56,988 nt of DNA from Welwitschia mirabilis (taxonomy: Eukaryota; Gnetophyta; Gnetopsida; Welwitschiales): positions 167,176,491-167,233,478 of the forward strand of contig JBOZIK010000001.1 in assembly GCA_051453625.1 (NCBI GenBank), given 5' to 3'. Both the position numbers and the translations under genes were made by a program. Positions 1-9,869 of this stretch are shown piece after piece (the stretch's first letter is position 1; each line of letters opens with the position of its first letter). The notes below the pieces were generated by a model. The model was given only the letters and a program-made list of their open reading frames with translations. It did not search any database and was not told the origin of the DNA.

Positions 1-51
1 TGAATGCATAAAAATTCATTTTTCTTTCAAAAAGTATATGAAAACCCAAAC

Positions 52-165
52 TCTTTTGGCCTTCCTGAGTTTACGCCGAGTTTTGCCGAGTTTGCTGAGT
101 TTGGCAACCAAGTCCGAGTCCAGGGTAGCAAAAGGAGTTTGGTGCCGGGTCCGAGTTTCACAACC
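52..165. repeat. Degenerate short tandem repeat, GAGTTT core
   Basis: The hexamer GAGTTT recurs at about 9-11 base spacing (gagtttacgcc, gagttttgcc, gagtttgct, gagtttggc), followed by related pieces built on 'gtccgagt'. Open frames cross it on both strands, but their residues simply follow the repeat. I read it as a small minisatellite-like tract or the edge of an unnamed dispersed repeat, not a gene. Confidence 0.5.
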
Positions 166-299
166 ATGCTCTTGACTCATCGAAAGGTGATTACTGGTAA
201 AATCGAACATACAGAATTGAACATTTTAAGTCCACAAATCTACATCTCACCAATCTTTATTCAATAACAAACATTAGGTAAATATCAACCCATCTTCCA

Positions 300-2610
300 C
301 CCATTCTAACCAATTGTCCATTAGTGGTGTTGTTTTGCATTAGGAATATTTGAATTAATCATAATAATATAAATCAGCATCTTAAATTTAAAGATATTGG
401 ATCTTTGTTGTATGATTAGCCATCTGACCCAAATTTAGAAAAGATTCCATATAGAATGATCTATTTTGTAGGTCATTTTCGTTTTTCTTCTTCTTCTTCT
501 TCTTTCCATTCTTGTGGTTGCTTTTGCAAAGTCCATAGTCCAATTAGAAGTTGTCCCTTTTCAAATCTTAAATTATAATTGATTCAATCTTAAACCCATC
601 CACAGTTATGGTAAATATTTCAGAATCACTAGATGGATTGCCATTTGAATTGCAGACTATAAGCAAATTTTTAAAGAACTAATAATTCTGCTAAGGACAA
701 AAATTTAGGCCTGATTTCAATAAAGTCAAATTTCTTCCATCATTTTGTCATTTTCACTTCAAAACTTTCTCCTCCAAATTGCTACTTCAACATTGCATTT
801 GCCAAACTTACAAATTTGAGCATCTAGAATTTTAACCATTCTTCCAACAAAACTTCACACCTTCAAATTGCTATTCCTCATGCTCATTGTAGCAAGGTTC
901 CTAGTGAATCAGCAAATACTCTCTAGGAATGACTTACTTCCCCCCCAACCAAAAAAACCTACGGGTGAATTTCTAATGATAATACTCTCTGAATACGAGC
1001 TTTGTATGAGAACTCATAAGTTTGTTAAAGACTTGCCAATTTGAAGTCTTGGCAAGTCTGACTGAATCAATGCAGGTCAATAGTTCTCAAAAAACAAATT
1101 AAAAATTAAAAGAAAAAAATTCTTATTTGTATGTCGATTTTAATAGGTCCCATCAAAATCTAAGGCCATAGGTAACTCTTTTTGCCTGCTTCCCATACAC
1201 TTGAATTAATTTTGCATCCAAGGAGAAGATCTGTAAAGATTGGAAGTTCTTATGCACTCCCAACAGCATTACTTCAAAGGCTGTTTTAGAGGTCAGCCTT
1301 ACTCAATTTGCATCACATTACTTCTTTCGTTTTGAATATACATGTTCTCCTCTTTTTCTGTTACCATAAACTAGTTGTTTTTGAAGAATTTTAGTTGTCT
1401 TAGACTCAAAATAGAATAGTTTCTAACAAGAGAACATGTTCTCTATTTTAATACTTGATTTGATGGTTCTTAACAGTTTTTACCTCATAGTTTATTGGTG
1501 TCATGTTCTTTTTGCTGTTTTTACTGTTTGGGTGGCAAGTCCAAGTCTCAATAGTCTTGGTTAAAATTGAACTTTGCTAAAAAACCGAATTTCCATTCCT
1601 GAAATTCTATGGTAAAATGTCAAATTATGATCTAATTATATAGATGAAATCAAATATAATCGAAGTGATACTACACTCAAAGGTTCAGTTTTGTGTTCTC
1701 TCTCTCGTCACAAATTCACCAATATCTTCGCTCATTTGACCATGATAATGGTCAAATTTCATAATTCTGCTCTGCTCTCCTATTTACAATATTTAAGTAT
1801 CACTCAACAACTAAGATCTGATAAGAAAACAATGTATTCTAAACCCTGTCTCTTTTCACCCATATTTTGTCATTTTAAAATACGGCACTGTCAACCTGAT
1901 AATTTTTGTCAATTAAACCAGATTCAAATCATACAAATCACTATTATCCTCTAGCTATTAGGTCTGATCCGATCAGACAGAATTAACATTATACCCATTC
2001 TTCATAATCTATTTTTCTTCTGAAAATTCTATCTTCATTCTTCACAAATGTAGCTCTAAATTGACAATTCGCTATCAAAACATCAACCAACATATGATTG
2101 ATTCACCATCCTAAAACAGATTCCAGATCTGAATAGACCAAACCAAAAAATCACCACTTTTCCATTTTCTTGTCTAGTATCATTGATTCACTGCACAACC
2201 ATATTTTGCCCTTTCTAGCAACTTCCTTCTACAGATCCAATATCAACAAATCACATCATTGTACAATTAAAACTTCCCTATCTTATTCCCTATTTCATTT
2301 TCACAAGGTCTGACTTTAATCCGATTTAGAACAGACCTCCACTACACCATTCGATCTTAATCCTTCTCAGGTCAACTGAACTAATTCCGATTCGTTCTCA
2401 TGCCATTCTTCTAATGCAATATTCAAATAGTACTTTTGAAAGGTCAAAATTGAAAAAAACTTCTATAGCCCATCATCTTTTGTCATTTGAAATTTCTACA
2501 TTCTTCATCATCAACAGAACTCGTTTTTGTCATTCAAGAATCACCGTACTTCTTGTCATGAAGATTATGACTTCTTCATTACTACCACATCAACATTTGT
2601 TTCAAGCTAG
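300..2610. other. No gene recognised; AT-rich, pyrimidine-rich on the plus strand
   Basis: I see no conserved protein motif, RNA gene or paired repeat here. The stretch from about 1690 to 2600 is rich in C and T on the plus strand (many 'ttcttc', 'cattcttc' words), which produces stop-poor frames without recognisable content. A small inverted repeat (gtctgat / atcagac around a 3-base centre) sits near 1961-1978. If the TFIIF beta gene extends downstream, this could be intron or 3' flank, but no further exon was found. Confidence 0.5.
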
Positions 2611-2636
2611 GGAAGTGTTGGGCCCATTACCATCCC

Positions 2637-2822
2637 TATCAAAGAAGCATCCCACACATGCCGTACAATGGGGTTTTGGGGGTGTCAGCTAGCCTGGTGG
2701 GTGGGGCTACACGGTGATGGCGCCTCATATTTGTCAGTAGGGTAGGCGTACAAGGCAGGCTGTATGTAGCTCACCATTGTTATGAAGCCGCAGCCAGCAT
2801 GTGTCGTGTCATGCCGCCAACC
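2637..2822. repeat. GC-rich insertion inside TRIM LTR A
   Basis: LTR A matches its siblings up to 'attaccatc' and resumes at 'aaaagccatg', with about 186 unrelated bases between. The insert is clearly more GC-rich than its surroundings (for example ggtgggtggggctacacggtg). Its ends carry a short inverted match (cacacatgc near 2650, gcatgtgt near 2797). It may be a small non-autonomous element or a captured fragment. No target-site duplication could be fixed by eye. Confidence 0.45.
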
Positions 2823-2991
2823 AAAAGCCATGACTTAGGTGGAAGCCAGAAACTTTGGTATTTACCCACTTGTCGAGCTAGGCACGGGAAGCATATACCT
2901 AATAATCTCCCTCTCAATCCACATGCCAAGCGCTCATATGAATAAGGAAGGCACTAAGGAGATTTGAACCTAAAACCAAGCAAAAACCAGG

Positions 2992-3003
2992 GCTCTAGTA
3001 CTA
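2992..3003 (-). other. Second TRIM primer-binding site (degenerate)
   Basis: The minus strand reads TAGTACTAGAGC, matching the plant initiator-Met site TGGTATCAGAGC at 9 of 12 bases. It lies two bases after the CA end of LTR B, the same spacing as the better-preserved site beside LTR C. Confidence 0.6.
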
Positions 3004-3193
3004 GTTGCTAGGCCCATTACCATCACACAAAAAGCCATGTCTTAAGTGGAAACTGAAATCCTTTATATTTACCCGCTCATCAGGCTAGGCATGGGGAGCA
3101 CATATGCAACATCTGCCCCTCGATCCACATGCTAAGTGCTTGCATGAGCCAGGAAGGGGGGAGATTCAAACCCAAAACCAAGCCAAAACGATG

Positions 3194-3205
3194 GCTCCGA
3201 TACCA
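3194..3205 (-). other. TRIM primer-binding site for initiator Met tRNA
   Basis: The minus strand reads TGGTATCGGAGC, matching the plant iMet primer-binding site TGGTATCAGAGC at 11 of 12 bases. It starts two bases after the CA end of LTR C. This gives the direction of the element (minus) and the LTR boundary. Confidence 0.8.
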
Positions 3206-3393
3206 ATTGTGGGGCTCGTTACCATCACAACAAAAGCCATGAGTTAGGTGAAAACTAGCACCCTTCATATTTACCCACTCGTCAGGCTAAGCATGAGGAG
3301 CACATACCTAATAGGAGCATCCAACAAGAGCATCCTTAAAAACCTTTGAAGTCTTGATGAAAAGGGAAAGGGCAGTTGTGTTTTTCTAAATGA

Positions 3394-3666
3394 CAAATCT
3401 TATTTAGAGATAATTGTGAGCTATTACAGACTTCAGAATCAAGGTTACAATCAATCATAAGTGAAACAGAACATAGTCATGAGCCTTTGGATTCTTATGG
3501 TGACAGTTACCATGTCATTTTCTCAAGAGAACCTCAAAAAGGACAATTGGAAAAAGTCTATCCTGCAACCATTCAGTTATCTCACAGTGTGCAAGATGAT
3601 TTTCCTGAGAATAACAAGTCAGATATAGATGTCACAACCACTAAGACCGTAGTATTCTTTCCTTGA
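3394..3666 (+). other. Unassigned open frame, 90 codons, no start Met
   Basis: Starting just after a TGA at 3391, the plus strand stays open for 90 codons to a TGA at 3664. The predicted protein is ordinary in composition (ELLQTSESRLQSI near the start, VQDDFPENNKSDIDV near the end) rather than repeat-driven, which is unusual in this AT-rich window. There is no initiating Met near the start. Possible splice acceptors (tatttag, tattacag) lie at 3405-3428, so it could be an internal exon or an old gene fragment. A second frame just upstream (about 3350-3460; FLNDKSYLEIIVSYYRL) overlaps it, suggesting a frameshift in a once longer reading frame. I do not recognise the family. Confidence 0.3.
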
Positions 3667-3897
3667 TCTTGTATTGGGATGCTTACCATGCCTTTCCAAT
3701 TCCAACCATTGTTTTGCAGAGCCAACCCTAATTTGAATGAGCTTTGTGCATATGCCAAACTCATTTTCCTTGATTTCAATCTTTAACAAATTTAGCAATC
3801 TATACTCAAAATCTTGACAAATTGAATAAAGGTTACCATGCTTAATTTCTACACGAAACATTTCATTTCTGAAAAGGGAAATCACATTCGCCATCAC
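3619..3897 (-). other. Unassigned open frame, 92 codons
   Basis: This minus-strand frame begins MMANVISLFRNEMFRVEIKHG and includes IEIKENEFGICTKLIQIRVG and SAKQWLELERHG. The amino-acid mix is balanced, with no transmembrane or low-complexity signature. Splice-like signals also occur inside it (ttttcag before the NEMFRVEIKHG codons and gtaacc after), so part of it might be exonic. It overlaps the end of the plus-strand frame at 3394-3666, and both cannot be real there. It sits downstream of the TFIIF beta exons on the same strand, but its sequence does not resemble the conserved middle or C-terminal parts of that protein. No function is assigned. Confidence 0.25.
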
Positions 3898-4595
3898 AAG
3901 AGAAGGATAAAGGTCTTGCCTTGATTTATTTTTACTGTTGGTTATGTTTATTTAGATCTCCTCTTGCAGCTGCATACTCTGAGACCTTCAGCAAAAATGA
4001 TACAAGTACAATCATTTTCAATCTTCATTTTTCAACATAATAATTAAAATAACCTTAAGACTACATGTGAAGTACATATCATTGGATAGAGTTTTGTATC
4101 TTTAAATTGTTTCTTAAAGACAGGAATCAAGGGTCTATGAACTGGTCTGCCAGAATATTCCTCACAATAATATTATGTTCCTCAACCTTTTTTTTTAAAT
4201 TTTTAAACGTTTGTCAGATTTTTCTCCTACACACTAGAAATCCTGCTCGAATTTTCTATTATTTTCTGAAAACTGAGTTACATTGTTTGTTAGCATTCAC
4301 TTCTGTTGAGCAAAAACATGTTTCAAAAACTGTATAATCACAAACATTAAGCTTTCATGCTTGCTTGAGGCAGTAGGAGATTGTTACCACTTGCCTAAAA
4401 CATTTTGGAGACACGTAACTAGCAAAAACGACACAAACTAGGTCATAAACAAAACTATATGAATTAAGTGATGTTCTTTTTGAGAAAAGAATGCATCCAA
4501 AACTTCCTCATATTTCTGATATGTAAATGTTCTTTGTCAGAAGTCAGAACAGTTTCACAAAAGAAACCAAGTTAATGAGATTTAATAATTGTTAC
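3898..4595. other. Probable intron or flank of the TFIIF beta gene
   Basis: No conserved coding motif is seen. One possible in-phase terminal exon exists on the minus strand at 3932-3985: acceptor 'gctgaag', then VSEYAAARGDLNKHNQQ and a TAA stop. If used, it would end the protein shortly after the linker exons. This is speculative; the acceptor is weak and there is no homology behind it. Confidence 0.3.
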
Positions 4596-4818
4596 CTCTG
4601 ATTTCATACTTCCTTTTGGTTTGTTCGTGACATCCTTCGAAGGTTTTTCCTGCTCTTTTGCCTTTACAAACAGTAGAAGATGTGTTAGTTACCGAAATAA
4701 TGCTGGACATGTGCAACTTCTCTATGTGTCTAGCAAATCAAATAAGATGAGATGTCAAACTGGTTAGAGGAGTTTATACCTGAGTCACCATAGTAGGAGG
4801 AGCTGCTGGATCTTCAAC
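4596..4818 (-). CDS. Candidate exons 2 and 3 of the TFIIF beta-like gene (linker)
   Basis: Two short exons can be drawn on the minus strand. Exon 2 is 4780-4818 (39 bases; acceptor 'aatattttag', donor CAG|gtataa; VEDPAAPPTMVTQ). Exon 3 is 4596-4661 (66 bases; acceptor 'gtttgtaaag', donor GAG|gtaac; AKEQEKPSKDV, then NKPKGSMKSE). All junctions are phase 0 and no stop occurs across exons 1, 2 and 3, which is unlikely by chance. The encoded stretch is a hydrophilic, Pro/Lys/Glu-rich linker. It does not match the segment that follows the VDPLQ region in known plant TFIIF beta proteins. It may be a lineage-specific insertion, an alternative exon or a divergent paralogue. Confidence 0.5.
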
Positions 4819-5084
4819 CTAAAATATTATGAGTAATTCTTGATGAGTACACATTTTAAAAGACACTTGTAATTCCTATATATGTTATAATCTAATAGAA
4901 ACTTGAATGCATGACAGTTATCAAACTGAAAAGCAGTAATCTTGGTCTTTCTAGCATTAAATTGTACTTATTTCTGTTGAATTTAAACTGTGGCAATAGC
5001 AAGCGCACTATGTGCTAGGGGCAAAGGTAAAAAAAGAATTTTCAGAATAAATGAAGAAATCAATATTTATAAATTGTGGTAAAC

Positions 5085-5276
5085 CTGCTTCTCGACAGGT
5101 TGATCATTTTTCTGCAGTGGGTCAACAACAATTGTGATCTTTCCTAGTGGCTGCCCAGGATGTGTTACTTCCTGCCATCTCTGTGCAATAATTTGTGGGC
5201 ACTTCATCAACCAGACAGAACGATCTGCTCTTGCCATATCAAGTAATGGAACTTCATCCTCTCTTGTCTCTGCCAT
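5085..5276 (-). CDS. TFIIF subunit beta (RAP30-like), N-terminal exon
   Basis: TFIIF beta is the smaller subunit of general transcription factor IIF, which binds RNA polymerase II in the nucleus and helps bring it to the pre-initiation complex. This 64-codon exon starts with ATG at 5276 and ends at a CAG|gtttac donor. Residues 17-28 read ADRSVWLMKCPQ, the signature near the N-terminus of plant TFIIF beta proteins. They are followed by IIAQRWQ and by PLGKITIVVDPLQ (residues 43-55), corresponding to the start of the dimerisation domain that pairs with TFIIF alpha. The start is supported by an acceptor (atttattagcag) eight bases upstream of the ATG, implying an intron in the 5' UTR. The rest of the dimerisation domain and the C-terminal winged-helix domain were not found in this window. 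The gene may continue past the left edge through long introns, or be truncated. Confidence 0.85.
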
Positions 5277-6606
5277 CTTCAGTCCTGCTAATAAATGTGA
5301 AGCACCCTTATTTAAACTACTGTTACCCTTAGAGAGAAGAATATCTCAGAAGTAAAGGAACGTAAGGATGTTAAAATTGTAAACATATTTTGCAATCTTT
5401 TGTATGTTCAAAATGAATTACTTTAGAAAAGAGTCTCATTCAAGAACCAGACGTTACATGTTTTCTCTAGTTGGACTAAAATTATATGAAATGTATCGTT
5501 TTTAATTAGAAAATACAATTATTCGACATTCGGTGTTAGTATTTTACATTCTTGAACTGTTTAAAGCGGCTACTTTGATTTTAGATTAAATATGCATTTA
5601 TCCTATGAATTAGACTGCTTCACAACCTTTAAAAGCCCTGATAAAAGAATCCTAATACTTTCATCTTGTAAGTTGGCACAAAGGGTTTTTTTAGGCTTTT
5701 ACATCGCAAACAAAGTTGACATGGGATTTGACTATTTTCCGAGTTCGACAACAATCTTAAACATGATACCAATATCTTTGAAGAGCCAACCGAACACTAA
5801 TGGATCTGTAGAGTATCTTTCTAAGCCTCTGCACTATAAGTATGGAATGGGTTAGGGCAAAAGATAGATCTGTCGAACTTCATTTCAGATTGTAGAGGTT
5901 TGGTAAAATGCTAAGAACACCGTTTTAAAACACATTATTTCATTCCGGTTGCAGACAATGAGACTTCTTGCAAATGCTTCAAAAACAAGCAGCTATACAT
6001 AATAGCTTATACAAAGAAAGCATAGAACCATTGTCATGTTTTTCCCTACATCTCAAAAAGGTATAGCGATTATAAAAATTAATAAACAACCAGTAAAGAT
6101 AAATTAAAAACTGGAGCATCCAGCCACGTAAAAAAGCAACAAATTTTAATTTCGAAGCACAAAACGTGATGTATTACTACTTCAATGAACCGAGAGTCAC
6201 ATAAGAGAGGGAAATGCAGAACATCTGGTATGGAGTTTCAGAAAGCTTTTTTTCCCCAACCAAAGAACTCGATTTCTTGCAGATGAAAAAAAACATGATT
6301 TCGTTATAAATTTTGGCGAGGTTAATCAAATTCTCAACCGGCTGTGACCGGTATTGCTGTAAAACGTCACTTGGATCCGCAAAAGAGAGTGGTCTTCTTC
6401 AAAAACAAAAGAGTGACAATCTTAAAACCTTTAAATTTCGAAGACTGAAGAGCAGAACAAGAAAGCAAGGATTTGTCCAATTGTTGATCGGTAGAAAGTG
6501 TACCCTTCGTGTTATTTTCGACCGTTTGCGTCAGATGTGGAAGAGACTGTTACAGGTCTTGTCGGAACTTGCAGACAAAATAGCGTGCATTGGTTTCCTC
6601 CTCCGG
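5277..6606 (-). other. 5' leader and UTR intron of the TFIIF beta-like gene (inferred)
   Basis: The ATG exon begins at 5284 after an acceptor AG, so the transcript must start farther upstream. The block 6290-6660 has more C+G and fewer homopolymers than its surroundings, as expected for a promoter-proximal exon. A donor such as AAATTTAAAG|gtttta near 6440 could join it to the acceptor at 5285. The exact first exon cannot be fixed from sequence alone. Confidence 0.4.
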
Positions 6607-6614
6607 TTTAAATA
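6607..6614 (-). promoter_or_regulatory. Possible TATA box
   Basis: The minus strand reads TATTTAAA just upstream of the GC-richer block that may be the first exon of the TFIIF beta-like gene. Transcription would start about 30 bases downstream, near 6575-6585. Such a motif is common by chance in AT-rich DNA, so support comes only from position. Confidence 0.35.
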
Positions 6615-6659
6615 GGAGCTTGCTTCAAATACCTTTTGCGGCCAACACGTAATATGTTA

Positions 6660-9125
6660 TTAAGGGCCGAGACCGACAGGTTGGACTTCATTCATTGTTT
6701 GTTTATTGATTTTATAGAGTTATTGTAATTGCTATTAGTGAGCAACATTTAATTAGCTAGTTAATAAGACTTATTAAAGGTGTGTTTAAAGGAATATCCT
6801 AAAGTTAGAGCAGTGGTTTTGTCTTTACAATTATGAGTTTGATTCTTGAAAAAAAGTCTTTCAACTGAAGGGGGGAAAAAGAAAATTATAAAAAAAGAAA
6901 ATTATAATTAGTAATGTATACTTTTTAGAGGAGATTTAAACAAAAACTAGAAGATAATGCAATCTTTCTAACGAGCTAAAGGTGTTAAGCTTTGAAGGAT
7001 AGAGTCAACATGAAAAAGAATGTGCACAATGGTGCCCATGGGGTTAAATGATGTAAGATTCTACTCTCCTTGTCCCATTCTGTGTATAATTTTGTAGTTA
7101 AAATTTTTCCAAAACCAATTTTACAAGGTATTTTATAAGCATAATTTTGTCCCCTTTTATCCTTAATAACAAGATAGCTACGTAACAAACCTTCAGAGTA
7201 TTACCTATGACCATGTAATGAACTAGTCAAAGGGGTTTTTAATGTTTACTTTTGTGAGTTAACAATAACAATGATTGGTTTTAAAGGAACATCTATGGAA
7301 TGTCTTATGCATAGTTTTTGTTGTTTCACCTTAAGTTGAGGAGTTTTTACTATGTGTAAAAGTCATTTTTCCTTTATGGATTGAGTTCCTAAGACTCCCT
7401 CCAATTTCTTTATCTTTATGGAAAACACAGCAAGTCAATTAGATTTAGTTATTTCTGCAGGGTTCATGAGAGGTATCCACTTTTGACCATTATGTAGAAT
7501 TACCACATTAAAGTGTTACAAAATTTATTGAAATCAACATTGACTATGAGGGACTAATGTTACAAATGGCAACCTACATGGCCTTCTTAAACACATGTCA
7601 TTAATGCCATCAACATGACTATAAAGGCTCAATGTACCCCAAGCTACTAACTAAACAAGAGTAGACCATATCTTTGCAAAACAAACTAAATAAGCAATGG
7701 AAGAAAAGTTTACATAAAGATGGACAAATAAAATGAAAGAAAAGAATAGAGTCAGAAAATGCAGAAAAGAAACCTCACTAGATGAAGAATTGAACATGTA
7801 TGTTGATGATGCTACTCATAGATTTTGGTATCACCCATTAGGAAGGGTTTCAAACTGTTACTAGTTGTAAACATAAAGATAAGGCAAAGGAATTTACAAG
7901 CTTAAGCTCATATTGTGATGGTGGTGTAAGATGTTAAATTCCTTTTTATATAATCTTTTATAATATCTACAAATTTTTGCAACATTAAGCAACAATCTAG
8001 GAGTGTGGGGCCTCGTAGCCAAAGCACTACATCTAGAGGTGATCATTACACTAAAAAGGAGTGATTTTCAAGGCCAAGTGGTAAACTCGTGTACTCCATT
8101 TCTTTCAAAGACAATAATAATTACAATGCTTTAAATTTAAACATTCCTTAATGTTATTTCTCAGTGTTAAGATCTTTTAACTAATCCTCTCAACAAATAT
8201 ATAGTTTAAGGAGTAATCAAAGAGCTCAACCTAAATATTGTCCTTTTGCAAGATGTTAAGATTCAAGACTTCAATCTTTAAGCTACTTATTCTTATATTA
8301 TGCCTATATTTTATTTTTAATTAACATCATACTATAACAAACCACACTATTGGCAAAAGTTGTATAGTTTAACTTATCAACTTATATGGAATAATAAAGG
8401 TAAGTTATCTTGGTTGTGTGGTATGAGTTGTTCTTTCCATCTAAAATACTATCATAAAATTTTTGCCTATTTGGTCTTTAAATAATAAGCATAAGCATTC
8501 CCTAATTTAGAAATACATTTTACAAGATTTACATAACCATCCCTTTTATCATTGCTAACTATACAAATCTTATGAAGTTCTACAAAGACAAAGTATGTAG
8601 CCAATCTTTCATGACATCTCTTTGTGGATGAACAGTAAAGAAAGGCTTACCTTTTAGAACTCATTACAAGATTGTCTTAATGACATTGATAGCCACTAGT
8701 TTGCTTAAAGTAAGAACAAGTTTCATAGGGAATGTATTCTATTTAGGCTGAATAGAATTTTCTCTCCAAAGATGCACCTTGGATCCTTGATTAGAACATC
8801 ACTTTCTTAGCTCCAAAGATGCATTTTCAACACCCACTTTTGCCAAAGCAAAGTGATGTGTAATTTAATACTATAAACTACGCATAGATTTAATGATGTA
8901 TTTGGGCTTTAGAAGGTATCTCTTCCTCTACTAACACATCAAGTAGTGATTTGTTACACCTAGGTTATCAATTGATGACAAGCCAAATCTCATATAACCT
9001 CTCTAATAGAATGACCTTATGCAAAATTAGAAAGGATATTCTGAAAACTAATTACCAAAGGATATTGCTAAAGGCATAGAAGGCAACCAATGCAAAAGAC
9101 AGAAAACAAGCTTCAAGTACTTAAA
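6660..9125. other. No gene recognised; decayed intergenic DNA
   Basis: I found no assignable protein motif on either strand. A minus-strand frame at about 8460-8645 (ATYFVFVELHKICIV) and one at 6985-7188 are stop-free but match nothing I recognise. The DNA has the texture of old, heavily mutated repeats. Confidence 0.45.
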
Positions 9126-9129
9126 GGGC

Positions 9130-9480
9130 AAAAAAGTTCTAAGTAGTCGATCAACATTCTCCATAAGATGGATTGCCTATTAATAGATGGACAACTCACA
9201 AGAAACGATTGACTGGCATTATTTAAAGGTGGACTGTTTATTTAAGAGATACAAAATTCACTTTTAGCGGTAAGCTAGATATCATTAAGGGGTCAACCGC
9301 CTATTTCTTGCATCAGGTAGAAAAACAGGAAGCAGTAGTTAATTAGCTGCATTAAGAGGTCAATCGTTCATGAGGTCTACTGACTCCATGTTGAGGTTGA
9401 TAACCCAAATAATTTTTCAGGGATGTCACAAAAGGGGTTAATCACTTCCATAAAGGGTTTAACCACTAGTCTAACCCATT
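9130..9480. repeat. Cluster of degenerate 'ggtcaacc' motifs
   Basis: Related words recur at 10-60 base spacing: gtcgatcaac, ggtcaaccgcc, ggtcaatcgt, ggtctactgac, ggttgataaccc, ggggttaatcac, gggtttaaccac. They look like a decayed internal repeat of a dispersed element. No open frame or terminal repeat could be tied to them. Confidence 0.4.
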
Positions 9481-9869
9481 TACAAAATTTTCTGCAAATG
9501 AAAGTCTAGTTCTAATGTCACTGAATGTTGGATTATTAATAACAAGATCATTTGTTATTGATTTTTATTTAAGGCCATCAACTTGGATTTGTGAGTCTTA
9601 AGAACTCATAAATGAATGGTCATGGGGGGATGATTTATTGGTTTGATGAGGTCATTAGAAAATGGAAAGGATGAATGAAGAAACTTAAGGGGATGAAATG
9701 CAATTCCTAAGTGAAAGGGTTTAAGGTGATGATTGTAAAGATGGTAGTGATTGTAAGGTTTTCAGTGAGAGATACCATCAAGAACACGGGTTTTTAATTC
9801 TTTTATTTTTTCTCAAAAGAAATCTAGCCTAAAGGAAAAATCTATCCTAAAAAAAAACTCTAATCTAAA

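Larger units (their letters stand above)
2616..3311 (-). mobile_element. Tandem TRIM-type LTR retroelement (three LTRs, shared middle LTR)
   Basis: Three copies of a roughly 205-base unit lie head to tail; the shared word 'aaaagccatg' starts at 2823, 3030 and 3232. On the minus strand each middle unit has an LTR of about 124 bases starting TGTGGAT and ending CA (LTR B 3006-3129, LTR C 3208-3311 truncated, LTR A 2616-2923 with an insertion). A two-base spacer and a match to the initiator-Met tRNA primer-binding site follow LTR C and LTR B. The internal parts are only about 78-82 bases (3130-3207 and 2924-3005) and non-coding. Very short LTRs, a tiny interior and an iMet primer site are the hallmarks of TRIMs, non-autonomous elements mobilised in trans. 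Tandem copies sharing an LTR are known for this class. The family is not named here. Confidence 0.75.

Noticed and set aside
2414-2692. 92-codon plus-strand frame
   Set aside because: It runs from low-complexity pyrimidine-rich DNA into the TRIM LTR; no coherent product.
3160-3205. tRNA-like B-box word (gggtttgaatctcc on the minus strand) suggesting a SINE or tRNA gene
   Set aside because: No A box at the right distance and no cloverleaf; the adjacent primer site and LTR ends explain the region as a TRIM.
5134-5355. 73-codon plus-strand frame
   Set aside because: It is the complement of the TFIIF beta N-terminal exon.
6313-6615. 100-codon plus-strand frame with basic residues
   Set aside because: It begins at TTG rather than ATG and lies opposite the likely 5' leader of the TFIIF beta-like gene; no family match is apparent.
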